From Ascarosepion bandense (taxonomy: Eukaryota > Mollusca > Cephalopoda > Sepiida > Sepiidae), in contig JBBBDQ010001686.1 in NCBI GenBank assembly GCA_037127315.1, forward strand, positions 2,194,501 to 2,258,500: 64,000 bases of DNA. Direction: 5' to 3'. The notes below the pieces were generated by a model, which had not been told where the DNA came from, did not search any database, and was given only the letters and a program-made list of their open reading frames with translations. Below are positions 22,345 to 34,144 of the stretch, piece by piece (position 1 is the first letter of the stretch; each line of letters opens with the position of its first letter). A program made the translations under genes and the position numbers.

Positions 22345-22697
22345 TCTTCTTCTTCTTCTATGTGCCCTGTCTCTTCAGGACGTATGCGATCATGGCTCTC
22401 CACGTCTCCCTATCCCTTGTGGCTCTTAGCATGTTTGCTCCTGTTGCTCCTGGCAACCCCCGTTCCGTCATCCACCTGATCAGGCCCTGCAAATATGTTA
22501 TCCGCTGCCTTCCTCTGTCTCTCCTTCCTACTATCTGACCAGTCAGTATCAGGTTCTCCAGGCTCTCCTTTCTCATTGCATGTCCCAGGAACTTCAGTTG
22601 TCTCTTCCTGATGCTCAGCATCAATTTCCTTTTTGTTGCCATTCTTTCTAACACTTCGTCGTTGCTTGTATGCTCAGTCCACGATATCCGTAGCATT
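22345..22697 (-). mobile_element. LINE-A ORF2 C-terminus
   Basis: The minus strand encodes MLRISWTEHTSNDEVLERMA (from about 22697), RKRQLKFLGHAMRKE, TGQIVGRRDRGRQR, RGLPGATGANMLRATRD and YVLKRQGT-stop, with the (AAG)n tail at 22345-22360 (plus view CTTCTTCTTCT). It is truncated just before RISWTEH and joins unrelated sequence. One frame over 22358-22795 continues into non-LINE DNA by chance. Confidence 0.8.
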
Positions 22698-22699
22698 AT

Positions 22700-23096
22700 C
22701 GAACCGATAAAGGGACGCCTTTCTGTGCAGAACATGGCCGGGGTGAGAAAACCCACGACCAGTCCTATCGAACCTGTGTCCATCACTATCTCCAATCAGG
22801 TTAATAATATTTTTTCACATATTGTTTGTATTAAATGTCAGATTAAGAAAAAATGTACAATAGTCATAGAGCAATATTATTTTATAATTTCCATAAGACA
22901 CTGTGGGAGACAACAATTTTGGACCGCACCAATTTTTAGAAAAATCTATAACTATGAATATGACTGACTGAAACTTCTAAAAATGTCACGAGTTATTATT
23001 CAAATATTCCCATTTCCTTAGAAAATATGCTAATATTCAGTCGGGGGGGGGATAATTCTGTCCACAACTTTATATATTAATCGAGTAGTATTACGT
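22700..23096. other. No gene seen; short poly(G) at 23043-23052
   Basis: Open frames here are chance extensions. A run of about ten G precedes ATAATTCTGTCC. Confidence 0.5.
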
Positions 23097-23402
23097 AGGG
23101 GATGTGCGTTGTGGTACAATGGATATCAACTCGGAACGCCAAATAGGGGGAGCCGAGTTCGAATTCCAGTTGGATTCCTTGTATTCACTTACGCGCAAAG
23201 AACCTTGGGAAAGGTATTAATCCGTCTCTTCCCTCCAGTTATGGGTTAAATATGAAGACAGATTGGATTCTATACCCTGGGCTGGCAACCACAATGACAT
23301 GAGATAATGTTCTGCCCTCTAATCGTGTCGGTTTCGAGACGTAATCGCCCAAGCGTGTATCACGGATGGCACGTAACTGACTGACTGACTGACTGACTGA
23401 AT
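23097..23402 (+). mobile_element. SINE-1, most complete copy (tRNA-derived)
   Basis: The 5' head has an A box TGGTACAATGG (about 23111, a perfect match to TRGYNNARNGG) and a B box GAGTTCGAATTCC (about 23154), spaced as in a tRNA gene. These would drive RNA polymerase III. The body follows: AAAGGTATTAATCCGTCTC, CAGTTATGGGTTAAATATG, AGATAATGTTCTGCCC, GTAATCGCCCAAGCGTGTAT and a CTGACTGACTGACTGACTGA tail at 23379-23400. The stem-loop near the 3' end (CATGTCTC/GAGACATG in other copies) is eroded here. Confidence 0.9.
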
Positions 23403-23519
23403 ATAATAGTTGGAATCATGATTAAGGCTTCTACTGGTCATAAAGTGGGGGATCGTTTTTCTATTGTTATGAAGTAATAAACTCATCCCCCCACTAATTA
23501 CTATGTAATAATATGGTAC

Positions 23520-23606
23520 GAGTCAAATAACAGGAGAGATTGGGTTCTATAGCCTTGGCTTGCAACCTGACTACCGCAGAAAGCAATGACAACCTACTGC
23601 AGGATA
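23520..23606 (+). mobile_element. SINE-1 central fragment
   Basis: AATAACAGGAGAGATTGGGT, CTATAGCCTTGGCTTGCAAC and CTACCGCAGAAAGCAATGAC match the SINE-1 body only. Both ends are cut. Confidence 0.65.
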
Positions 23607-24022
23607 CAAACTGGCGGTAGCAGTTTTTCTGCTGTGGTTTTTAAAGAAAAGTATAAAACCGAATGCATGGTGATCAGCAAAAAGAGCAGCCCAAAATGAC
23701 AAATACAAGTGGCAGATACTAAAATCCAGCAGGTACAAAAATTTAAATACCTGGGAAGTGTTATATCAGAAGACGGAAAGTACAGCACAGAGATCCGAAA
23801 GAGAATTGGCATGGCGAAGAACGCATTTCCGAAGCTGAGCAAAGTATTAAGAAACAGGAAAATTTCGCTAGAAACAAAGAAGACAGTACTGGATTGCTAT
23901 GTGATGTCAATTCTTCAATATGGCAGTGAATGCTGTGCAATCTCATCAAAGATGAAGGAAAAACTTGAAACAACTGAAATGTGGTTCTACAAAAGCATAC
24001 TGGATATAAAGTAGGGGATCAA
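23600..24022 (+). pseudogene. LINE-A ORF2 fragment downstream of the RT palm
   Basis: Reads CMVISKKSSPK, then the open frame 23709-24014: ADTKIQQVQKFKYLGSVISE, GKYSTEIRKRIGMAKNAF, LSKVLRNRKISLETKKTVLD, CYVMSILQYGSECCAISSK, MKEKLETTEMWFYKS. It ends abruptly at 24022, where the 280-bp array module begins. The same LINE segment recurs at 24110-24290, displaced by 294 bp, so this is the first unit of the array. Confidence 0.8.
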
Positions 24023-25440
24023 TTCCATATTACAATCAATATATAAACTGACCACTCATTTTGTGGTCACAGCTGTTTTTTACATTTATATTCCTGAGAT
24101 CCAAAAGCACAAGGAAGCATTCCAGAAGTTGAGTAAAGTATTAAGAAACAGGAAAATTTCGCTAGAAACAAAGAAGACAGTACTGGATTGCTATGTAATG
24201 TCAATTCTTCAATATGGCAGTGAATGCTGAACAATCTCATCAAAGATGAAGGAAAAGCTTGAAGCAACTGAAATGTGCTTCTACAGAAGGATGCAGCGGA
24301 TATTCATGAACCGAGAAATGCTGAGGCTTTGCAAAGAATAGAAGCGAAAAGGAAAAAGACAGCTAAAGTTCCTAGAACATGCAATGAGGAAATGGCGGGG
24401 GGCTTGGAGAACCTGATACTAACAGGCCACATAGAGGGAAATAGAGGCAGAGGAAACAGCGTGTAACGTACTTGACTGGCCTGAGCAGGTGGATAGCAGA
24501 ACGAGGATATCGTGGTATAAGAGGAGAAAGCCTGCTAAGATCCACCAGGGATAGGGAGATGTGGAAGGCCATAATCACCTACGTCCTGAAAGAACACGAC
24601 ACATACTGTAGAAGAAGAAGCCTCCCTAGACGTAGGAAACATATTCATTAATAATCCAGTAAAACATAAAGTGGGGGATCAATTCTATATTCTAATCAAT
24701 ATATAAACTGAACCCTCATTTTTGGACATGTTAGTTTCTATACATTTTTATTCTAGATTTATGGGCAAAAGCAAATGGATAGCAGAGCAGGGTTTGGGAG
24801 GGGTAACAAGAGAAAGGGTGTTAAGAGCCAGAAGGGATAGGATGATGTGAAAGGCCATGATCGCCTACGTCCTGAAGGGACACTGCACATAGAAGAATAA
24901 GAAGCCTCCCTAGACGTCGAAAACTTATTCATTAATGTTCCAGTAAAACATAAAGTGGGGGATTAATTCTATATTATAATCATTATATAGAGTGAACTCT
25001 CACTTTTTGGCCATTCTAGTTTCTATACATTTATATTCTAGATTTATGGGCAAGAGCAAATGGATTTCCGAGCATGTTTTGGGAGGGGTAACAAGAGAAA
25101 TGATGTTAAGAACTACAATGAGTAGGATGATGATTGCCTACGTCCTGAAAGGACACGGCACATAGAAGATGAAGCCTCCCTAGTCGTAGAAAACTTATTC
25201 ATTAATGTTCCAGTAAGACATAAATTGGGGGATCAATTATATATTCTAATCAATATATAAACTGAACCCTCACTTTTTGGCCATGCTAGTTTCTATACAT
25301 TTATATTCTAGATTTATGTGCTAGAGGAAATAGATGGCAGAGCAGGATTTGGGAGGGGTAATAAGAGAACGGGTGTTAAGAGCTACAAGGGATAGGGAGG
25401 CGTGGAAGGTCATGATCGCCTACGTCCTGAAATTTCTCAC
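24003..25440 (+). repeat. Tandem array of ~280-bp composite units (LINE-A tail + near-palindrome)
   Basis: Each unit has three parts: a near-palindrome (AAGTGGGGGATCAATTCTAT ... AACTGA(A/T)CCCTCATTTT), a bridge (GGCCATGCTAGTTTCTATAC, CTAGATTTATGGGCA), and the last ~40 codons of LINE-A ORF2 (GGGATAGGGAG-GTGGAAGGC, CGCCTACGTCCTGAA, CACATAGAAGAAGAAGCCTC). Palindromes start near 24013, 24671, 24955 and 25225, i.e. spacings of about 284 and 270 in the regular part. The unit near 24110-24610 contains a longer, stop-ridden LINE-A piece. The reversed counterpart is at 49035-50200. Confidence 0.85.
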
Positions 25441-25489
25441 TGCCAACTAGGCCAACCAAAGAAGGAGCGCACACTCTGCCTTGAGGTTA

Positions 25490-25937
25490 AATAAAACTAC
25501 GAATTCATGTAAAGGAAAAATTGAGGCACATAAGAAACAAGGCTCTAGGACGAGAAGGAAGAAGATAAATAAAAAAAATAGAGGAGAACATAAAAGAGGA
25601 AAAGGAATGAGAAAAGGAAAGAAACGAAGAAAAATCTAGAAATTTTTAAAAAAATATTTGAAGGAAAGAATGAAGAATATTATGAAAGAAGAATAAAAGA
25701 AAACGTAAAGAAACGAAAAGCGAAAAAGACAAAAGCAGAAAAATATCTAAAGAAAGAAAGAAGGAAAAACAGTAAAGATAGAAAGAAGAACGAATATAGA
25801 AAGAATGACTGAAAAGAAAGAACAAAAGAAAGAAACAAAAAGGCGGACGAATAAAAGAAAAGAGGGAAAAAGAAAAAAAGAAATGAAAATAAAGAAAGTA
25901 AGCAGAAGGAAGGAAGAAAGAAAGAATAAAGGAACGA

Positions 25938-25969
<32 letters not shown>

Positions 25970-28080
25970 AAAAAGAAAGAAAATAGAAGAAAAAATATAA
26001 AAAGGAAAATAGAAGAATAATGAATGAGAAAGACAACTAAAAAGAGAAGAGGGAGGTGTATGAAAAAGTTTATGTCGATTGAAGAAAATGAAAAGCAGCG
26101 AAGGAGAAGGACGGAAATGAGCGAAAATCGACATGAGAAAAAAAAAAAAGAAAAATTTTTAAAAATGGGTAGAAAGAAGAAGAAAGATGACAAATATGAC
26201 ATCAAAAATATATGAATGAAAAACGAATAAGAACAGAAAAAAATAAAGAAGAAATCGAAACAAAAGAGGCAGATGAAAGAATGAAAACTATTAAGAAAGA
26301 AAAACTAAAAAAAAATTGATAAAACGAAAGGAAAAGAATAAAGAGAAGAATGAAATATAGAAAAGAAAGAAAAACGTAAAAGAAAAAGGGAGAAGTAAAA
26401 GGAAAATCAAAAGAAGGAAAGAATAAGAAAGAAATAAATAGTAGGTAGAAAGAAAAAGAAAAAATAAGAAAAAATAAGAAAAAGAGAAAGCGAAAAAGAC
26501 TGGAAAAGAAGAAACAAATACTGTAAGCAGAAGAAAAAAGAAAACAGACAGTTTATCAAAAATAAAGAAAATAAGCAAAAGAAAGAAAGAAAGAAAGAAA
26601 GAAAGAAAATGAAAGAAAGGAAGCAAGAAAAGAAAAAAGGGAAAGTGAAAAAGATTGAAAAAGAAGAAACAAATACTGTAAGCAGAAGAAAAAAGAAAAC
26701 AGTTTATAAAAAATATGCAAAAGAAAGAAAGAAAGAAAGAAAGAGAGAAAAAAAGAAAGAAGAAAAAAGAAAGCCAAACAGATTGAAAAAGAAGAAACAA
26801 ATACAGTAAGCAGAAGAAAGAAAGAAAACGGAGTTTATAAATAAAAAAGAAAGAAAATAAGTCAAAGATAAAAAGAAAGATAGAAAAAAAGAAAGAAAGA
26901 AAGAAAAGGAAAGAAAGAAAGCTAGAAAAGAGAAAAAGAGAAAGCGAAAAAGATTGAAAAAGAAGAAACAAATATTGTAAGCAGAAGAAAAAACAAAACA
27001 GAGTTTATAAAAAAGAAAGAAAATATGCAAAAGAAAGAAAGAAAGTAAGAATGAGAGAAAAAAGAAAGAAAGAAGAAAAACGAAAGTGAAAAAGATTGGA
27101 AAAGAAGAAACAAATACAGTAAGCAGAAGAAAGAAAGAAAACGGAGTTTATAAAATAAAAAAGAAAGAAATTAAGCAAAAGAAAGAAAGAAAGAAAGAAG
27201 TAAAGAAGCAAAAGAAAACAAAGTACATGGAAAAAGAAGAAACAAATACAGTAAGCAGAAGAAAGAAAGAAAACGGAAAGAGTTTATAAAATAAAAAAGA
27301 AAGTAAATAAGCAAAAGAAAAAAGAAAGAAAGAAAGAAAGAAAGAAAGGAAAAAAGAAGAAAAAGAAAAAGCAAAAAAATGGAAATAAAAGAAACAAATA
27401 CAGTAAGCTGAAGAAAGAAAAAACATAGTATAAAAAATAAAAAAAGAAAGAAAATAAGCAAAAGAAAGAAAGAAAGAAAGAAGGAAGGAAAGAAAGAAAA
27501 AGAGAAAGCGAAAAAGATTGAAAAAGAAAGAACAAATACAGTCAGCAGAAATAGAAAGAAAACAGAGTTCATAAAAGAAACAAAGAAACAAAGAAACAAA
27601 GAGAAAACGAAAAAATGGAAAAAGAAGACAAAATACAGTAAGCAGAAGAAAGAAAGAAAACGAAGTTTTTAAAATAAAAAAGAAAGAAAATAAGCAAAAG
27701 AAAGAAAGGAAACAAAAAAAAATAATAAAAAGAAAGAAAGTAAACCAGTAGACAAAAATAGAAACAAAGAAATGAGTGGAAGAAATTAAAAACAAAAAGA
27801 GAAGAAAAAGGAAAATAACTGAGAATCTATGAATAAAAAAAAAGAAATAAAAAATCAAAGAAAGGAACAAAATTCGACCGTAGAAAAAATAAAATAAACT
27901 GTGAATAAAGAAAGAATAAAAGCAATAAATAAAAAAAAAAAAGAAAGAAGGACAAAAAAAGTTAAAATGCGAAGCAAAGAAAGAAACTAAAAAAAAGAAG
28001 ACGAAAAAGGAGCCGAAAGTAGAGAAGAAAGAAAGAAAGAATAAAAGGCCTAGATATAAAAAAAGAACGAAAGAAAGCAA
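25490..28080. repeat. Polypurine block with (GAAA)n and a ~130-bp minisatellite
   Basis: The plus strand is almost purely A and G for about 2.5 kb. From 26500 a minisatellite repeats roughly every 110-170 bp, recognised by GAAACAAATAC(T/A)GTAAGC, AGAAGAAAGAAAGAAAAC, GAGTTTATAAA and AAAATAAGCAAAAGAAAG; about nine copies are visible to 27700. The many hydrophobic Phe/Leu/Ser frames on the minus strand are artefacts of the (TTTC)n composition. Confidence 0.95.
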
Positions 28081-28935
28081 TGGCTATTTTCGTTGAACAT
28101 TATAATCATCAATTATTTACAAACAAGATTCATTATCACGAGAGCAACCAATGCTTTTTAGCGTAATTTTATTGTTTTTATTAAAATGTCTTTTCTTCGA
28201 ATTCTGTTACCGTCTTTTGTGTCATTTATATATTAGATGAGATTTGGAGCAATTAAAATTTTATCTCTCTACTCTTTAAGCGGAGACAACGCCACCATAT
28301 TAGATTCTAATATTGGACTGAATTCGTTTTGCTTTCTTTTATTTCTATGGGCCCCCCCCCCCCCGTAAAACTTATTTTGTAAATTCCATATTCTTTCATT
28401 GTCTTGCAAGAAGAACATTAAATATAAAAGACAAACCGACAGAATTAAGGTAATTTGCATAGATAGTTCGTTGGTACTGTCAGTGACGATAGCTTGCCAA
28501 TAGCAGCGTTTTCGACAACGCACAAATATTTATGTTTTTTTTTTTTTTAATTTCGAGTTCTTCAACGCTTCGAAGACAGTAGGACTTCCAAGGCGGTGAG
28601 GATGTTTTTAAATGAGCGTCTCTTCTCTTGGTAGATATCAATAAATTATATAAGAAAACTCTCTTTGTCTCTTTCTTGCTGTATCTATTAGCCTCTATAA
28701 GTGTGATTAACACGACTAATTGAGGTCTATTAATCTCACGACGTGACTGACTAGCTAAAGTCCTTTATTATTTTTCTGCGTATGAAAAGACGCTGTATAG
28801 TTCTAGACAAAACAAATTTCATAGCAATAACAGCAGTTCTTTTTAACCATCTCACACTCTCCCGATCTATGTATCTCAGACTGTTCTCACACCTCTCTAC
28901 ATATACCTAGCTACTTACATCATTATTTCCATTTA
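28081..28935. other. No gene seen; poly(C) tract
   Basis: Ordinary AT-rich DNA with a run of 13 C at about 28352-28364. No domain is recognisable in the short frames at 28269-28713. Confidence 0.5.
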
Positions 28936-28968
28936 TTTCCATATATATATATATATCGCAGTCTGTTC

Positions 28969-29022
<54 letters not shown>

Positions 29023-29048
29023 GCAGTCTTTCCGTTATCTATCTATGT

Positions 29049-29090
<42 letters not shown>

Positions 29091-29100
29091 CAGTCTGTTC

Positions 29101-29146
<46 letters not shown>

Positions 29147-29169
29147 GCAGTCTTTCCGTTATCTATCTA

Positions 29170-29210
<41 letters not shown>

Positions 29211-29220
29211 CAGTCTGTTC

Positions 29221-29269
<49 letters not shown>

Positions 29270-29300
29270 ATCTCGCAGTCTTTCCGTTATCTATCTATGT

Positions 29301-29338
<38 letters not shown>

Positions 29339-29348
29339 CAGTCTGTTC

Positions 29349-29402
<54 letters not shown>

Positions 29403-29440
29403 GCAGTCTTTCCATTATCTATCTGTTTATCTATCTATGC
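28936..29440. repeat. Higher-order microsatellite: (TA)n + (TCTA)n with two alternating spacers
   Basis: Four units of about 120-132 bp. Each has CGCAGTCTGTTCATTATC, a TCTA run, CGCAGTCTTTCCGTTATC, a short TCTA run and a TA run. Spacers of the first type begin near 28957, 29089, 29209 and 29338. Confidence 0.95.
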
Positions 29441-29472
29441 GAATCACTATATATATACATATATATATATAA

Positions 29473-29506
<34 letters not shown>

Positions 29507-29517
29507 ATGTGTGTGCA

Positions 29518-29571
<54 letters not shown>

Positions 29572-29659
29572 TACACACACATATAACCCGGATATATATG
29601 GATATAGTCTTTCCATTATCTATCTATCACAGTCTGTTCATTATCTATCTATCTATCTA

Positions 29660-29708
<49 letters not shown>
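29441..29708. repeat. (TA)n, (TG)n and (TCTA)n complex
   Basis: TG at about 29484-29510, TA at 29519-29568, TCTA/TCTC at 29643-29673 and TA at 29674-29708. Confidence 0.9.
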
Positions 29709-29712
<4 letters not shown>

Positions 29713-29892
29713 TAACCCGGATATGAGACCCTAATATAAGAGAAAACCGGATATAAAAGAGATTTTCTCTGGTCCCAAATTAGAGCCTGTGGTAATGTAT
29801 ATAAAATAGACCAAACTCGGATATAAGATAAACCCGTATATAAGAGAACTTTTATCCGGTCCCGACAACTCTCTTATATCAGGATTGCACTG
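29709..29892. mobile_element. Short TIR element (pogo/Tigger-type MITE?)
   Basis: The left end AGTATAACCCGGATATGAGA and right end (read on the minus strand) CAGTGCAATCCTGATATAAG are similar inverted termini. The flanks are TA-rich. Internally the motif CGGATATAA(A/G)AGA recurs in both orientations (29741, 29820, 29850). CAGT termini with TA targets suit pogo/Tigger MITEs. No transposase. Confidence 0.5.
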
Positions 29893-30290
29893 TATGTATA
29901 TATATATATATATATATCACAGTCTTTCCATTATCTATCTATCTTTGCTCAATCTGTGGTGTTTAGAATACGTTTTCTGTGCCACTATAGAGCGGTATGG
30001 CATTCCAATCAAAACGAGGCTATTCCTTCTCAATGCATCATTATACACTCGGACATAAACTTGGCAAAAAGCAGCCGTTTCTGATAAAGGACAAACCCGC
30101 CTAATGTTTAGATTTTCAATTTTATTGTATAACCATGATTATATTTATATTTTTGTCTGATGTGCACATCTATCCAATGTCTCCGTATCCTATCTCAGTC
30201 TTTGCATTCTCTTTCACTCCCTGTTAGCCCCTGGTTTCTAGCGGTATTGACTCCTTGCTTGGGGGTGAAAGGATCCAAAAGAAAAGATGA
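29893..30290. other. No gene seen
   Basis: A short (TA)n at 29898-29917, then unremarkable sequence. 30225-30275 (TTAGCCCCTGGTTTCTAGCG, CTTGCTTGGGGGTGAAAGG) is probably a worn LINE-B/SINE-3-type tail on the plus strand. Confidence 0.45.
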
Positions 30291-31290
30291 AGATGAAACA
30301 ATGAAAAGAGGCAAAACGAAGAGAAGACAAAAAAAAAAAAAAACTAAACTGGAAGAAAAAGAAAGAAGATTACGACGACGAAGAAGGAGAGGTCAAAGAA
30401 GCGACGACGATAAAAAAAAAGTGGGAGAAGAATAGAGATGACGATGAAGAACAATAAGAAGTAAAAGAAAAGAAACGACGACGACGACGAAGAAGAAGAA
30501 GAAGAAGAAGAAGAAAGGAGACGACGACGACGACGAAGAAGAAGAAGAAAAGAAACGACTTTGACGAAGAAGAAGGAGAAGAATAAGAAGAAGGAAAGAG
30601 ACGACGACGACAACGAAGAAGAATAAAAGAGACGTCAACGACGACGACGACGACGAAAAAGAAGAAGAAGAAAAGAGACGACGTTGATGAGGAAGAAGAA
30701 GAAAAGAGGCGACTACGAAAAAGAAGAAGAAGAAGAAGAAAAGATACGACGACGACGAACGAGAAGAAGAAGGAAAGAGACAATGTTGAAAAAGAAGAAG
30801 AAAGAGACGACGAAAAAAGAAGAAAAGATACAAAGACAAAGAAGAAGAAGAAGAAGAAGAAAAGAGATAACGACGAAGAAGAGGAAGAGAAATAAAAGAG
30901 ATGACGATGAAAAAGAAGAAAAAGAATAAAAGAGACAAAGAAGAAGAAGAAAAGAAACTATTTGACGAAGAAGGAGAAGAGTAAGAAGAAGGAATAAGAC
31001 GACGACGACGAAGAAGAAAAGAGACGACGCCGACGACGAAGAAGAAGAAGAAGAAAAGAGACAACGTTGACAAAGAAGAAGAAGAAAAAGAAGAAAAGAA
31101 ACGACGACGACGACGACGAAGAAGAAGAAGAAGAACGAAAGAGACGACGACGGAAAAAAGAAAAGAAAAGAAACGACGACGACGACGAAGAAGAAGAAAA
31201 GAGATAAAATGGTAGAGACAGAAAAGACGAAAGAAGAAAAAGAAAAAGAAGAATATAAAAAAGGAGAAGAAGAAGAAGAAAGAAGCGCTT
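30280..31290. repeat. Purine-rich (GAA)n/(GAC)n triplet satellite
   Basis: About 1 kb of GAAGAAGAAG and GACGACGACG blocks alternating irregularly, with AAAGA linkers. Lys/Arg/Glu or Ser/Phe/Val frames are artefacts. Confidence 0.95.
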
Positions 31291-31473
31291 ATATATCTTC
31301 CCGTTATTTAGAGATTATCCTGAGCATAGATAGATCGTCCAACTGTTTACATATCGGGATATTCACTGACATCTTGTATGAGTCGCGCATTTGCAACTGT
31401 TGTCTTTGAGAATACCTTCTCTGTTAACTGCTGATGTACCACTGGCACTCTGATGTGACACCGAGTGTAGTGT

Positions 31474-31932
31474 CTATTTTTTTTTTTTTAATCATATCAC
31501 CCCAAGCAAGGCGATAACGCCACTGATGCGCAGGGGGCAACGTAAGGGTAAAAAGAATGGAAAAGAGAAAGCCGGCAACCACATCCTAAACAGGGAACAA
31601 GAGATGAGCCTCTTCACCTCTTCAATAGACCTTGTTGGAGTGTGAACCGGGCGATAGTTTAGTCTATCTACTCCAATTGAAAAAAAAATAAAGAGAGAAA
31701 ATAGTGAAAAGATTGGAAAAAAGAAAACCGGAAACCGCATCCTAAACAGAAAACAAGGGATGAGCCCCTTCACCTGTTCAAAAGATGTGGGTGGAGTGAA
31801 CCGGGCGATAGTTTAGTCTATTTACTCCAATTGAAAACAAAAAGAGTGAAAAGATTGGAAAAGAGAAAACCGGAAACCGCATCCTAAACAGGAAACAAGG
31901 GATGAGCCTCTTCACCTGTTCAAAAGATGTTA
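31474..31932 (-). mobile_element. SINE-3 with three heads and one tail
   Basis: On the minus strand, reading 31932 down to 31474, there are three head modules (each with GGTTTCCGG-TTTTCTCTTTT, a GGGATGAGCC complement and CTATCGCCCGGTTCACACTC). They are followed by one tail (GCCCCCTGCGCATCAGTGGC, GTTATCGCCTTGCTTGGGGT) and poly(A). The head at 31860-31932 is partial. The heads are similar but not identical, so the duplication is not recent or was inherited by the source gene. Confidence 0.8.
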
Positions 31933-34110
31933 TCTCTTAAGGTTAGCCAAGTACACATTTGGTCAATACAGTTCAACTTAGAACCAATATTCTTTCAGAC
32001 TTCACTTTATATATACTACCCTTTATTATTATATATATATATAATTATATAACACATTTTATATTCTTTCGACTTGGATCGCTTAATATCGCCTTCTTCC
32101 ATTAATTTATTAATTTATTCCTCTTTTAATCGCTTGTTTTCGTTTTCCAATGTCCTTTTAAAGTTAATTGTTTTTTTCTTAACAATTGTCTAAATTTTCA
32201 TGTTTTTCTATTCTCTTTCTTTTGCTTTTTTATATTTTCTTCATTTTTTCTTCATTTTTCGTTTTTTTTATTTTCATGTTCTATTAAAATTCATTCTTTA
32301 CTTTCCTCTTTCCTAACGTAATCTTTAGCTATTGTCCCTTTTCTGGTGTGTTTTAATTCGATTAAACTTATTTTTTCAAGGCATATTAACGAAAGCTGCA
32401 ATTAACAACTCATCAATATTGGATTACGCATTTTTTTCTCTTTCTCCTCTTCCGTCTCTTCTCTCCTTTTTTCTTCTCATATACCTCTCTTTTTTCTTTC
32501 TTTCATTCCTTCTTTCCCCTCTATTTTCACTGTCCACCTTATTTTCCTCTTCTTTGACTGTGATTCTCCTCTTCTTCTCTATTGTGTTTTATTCTTTGAC
32601 TCCATTTTCTTAGCAATTCGTCCTCAACATTTCATTTCTTTCTTTCTTTGTTTTTCTAATTCCTTTTTTCTCCTTTTTCCTATTCATTTTTTATCATCTT
32701 TCCTCCTTATTTATCTCCCTTTTTTACTTCTTTTTCTCCTCCCACTTTTCCTTATATTTCTTCTTTTTTTTTTTTCATTTCTCTCTTTTTATCTCTTTTC
32801 TTCTTTCCGCTCCTTGATAGTCTTTCCTTCTTCGTTTCTTTTCATTTATCTCTAATTTTCTTTATCTTTCTCGTCCTACTTCTCTTTTCGTCTTCATTTC
32901 TTTTCCTTCGTTTCTTTTTCATTTTTACTGTTTCATTTTCTCTTTGATTTTCTTTTCTTACTGTCTCTCTATTCTTTTTTTCTTCTTCCATTTATCTAAT
33001 CTTTTTACTTTTTCTTTTTCATTTCGCTAGCCGCACTTTTCTTCTTTCTTTCTTTCGTTATTAGTCAGTTATTTTCTTATTTCATTTTTTTATATGTTCT
33101 ATTGTCCACGTTCTCTTTTTTTTCATTCAATCTTCTTTCTTGCTTTTCCATCAATCTCAGTCTTTTTGTTAATTCTTATTGCAATGTTTGAAGTCTTTGT
33201 TGTTTTCTAATATTTCGGAGTCAATTTTTCTTTCTTTTTCTTTTCCTTCTTTCATCTTCATTTTAATTGCGAGTTTTTTCTTGTTTTTTATATTTTTCTT
33301 ATATCCTTACAGATTTTTTTTTTCTATTTTTCGTTTTTGTTCTTCCTTCCGTTCATATGCTTCTTTCACCTTCTCTTCAGATCTTTTTTCATTTTCTGCT
33401 TTTTTCTGTTTTTCACTTTTCATTTACATTTTTCTTTTTCTATTCGATTTGACTTTTGTCATTCTTTCTTTTTTTAACTTCCTTTTTGCTTTTTCTTATT
33501 GTGTCGTCTGCTCTTCATTTCCTTCTTCTTCTTCTTCTTCTTCTATCCGTTTTGTCTTTTTTCATTATTTCGTCTTCTTTTTCTTTTCATCATCATCATC
33601 ATCATCTTCTTCTTCTTCTTCTTTTCTCTTTTCTGTCTCTTATCTTCTTCTTTTTCATTTCCTTCTTATTTCTTTTTCTTATCTCTTTTTTGTTTCTTTT
33701 CATTGTTTCTTCTTCTTTTTGTAATTTGTCATTGTTCCATTTTGTTTTTTGATTTCTTTTTCTTTCTTCTTTTTTTCTCCGTTCAGTCTCTTTTCATTAT
33801 TCTTTCTTCTTCTTCTTTTTCTAATCCCTTTTTAATATTCCATCTTTTTTCTTCTTCTTCTTCTTTTTATTATTTCTTCTTCTTCTTCTTCTAGTCCCTT
33901 TTTAATATTCCATCTTTTTTCTTCTTCTTCTTTTTATTTTTTCTTCTTCTTTTTCTTCTTCTTCTTCTTGTCCCTTTTAATTGTTTCATCTTAGTCTTTA
34001 AATTTATTTGTTTTTCAATGAATTTCCTAATCCTCACCTACTTTCCCTTCCCCTCTTCCCGCCTCTCGTATTTTTCGACGTTATTTTTTCCCAAATTTCT
34101 TCTTTTTTTT
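31933..34110. repeat. Polypyrimidine block (TTTC/TTCTTC)n
   Basis: From about 32100 to 34110 the plus strand is dominated by T and C (TTTTCTTTC, then TTCTTCTTCTTC around 33520-33640 and 33840-33980, with CATCATCATCATC at 33590). This mirrors the polypurine block at 25490-28080. The hydrophobic frames at 33179-33894 are compositional artefacts. Confidence 0.9.
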
Positions 34111-34144
34111 TTCTTTTTCTTTTAGAGCACTATCAGTAGCAAAA

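Noticed and set aside
22358..22967. Host exon fused to LINE-A (frames extending beyond 22697)
   Set aside because: The extension has no recognisable domain or splice logic; chance open frame at a truncation point.
25646..28080. Long hydrophobic Phe/Leu/Ser frames on the minus strand, up to 310 codons
   Set aside because: They are produced by (TTTC)n and (TTC)n composition and overlap in all three frames.
30344..31073. 226-codon Ser/Phe/Val frame
   Set aside because: Triplet satellite GAA/GAC read on the minus strand; low complexity only.
33179..33894. Putative membrane-protein frames of 181 and 131 codons
   Set aside because: Polypyrimidine DNA gives Phe/Leu/Ser runs that mimic membrane segments; three frames are open at once.
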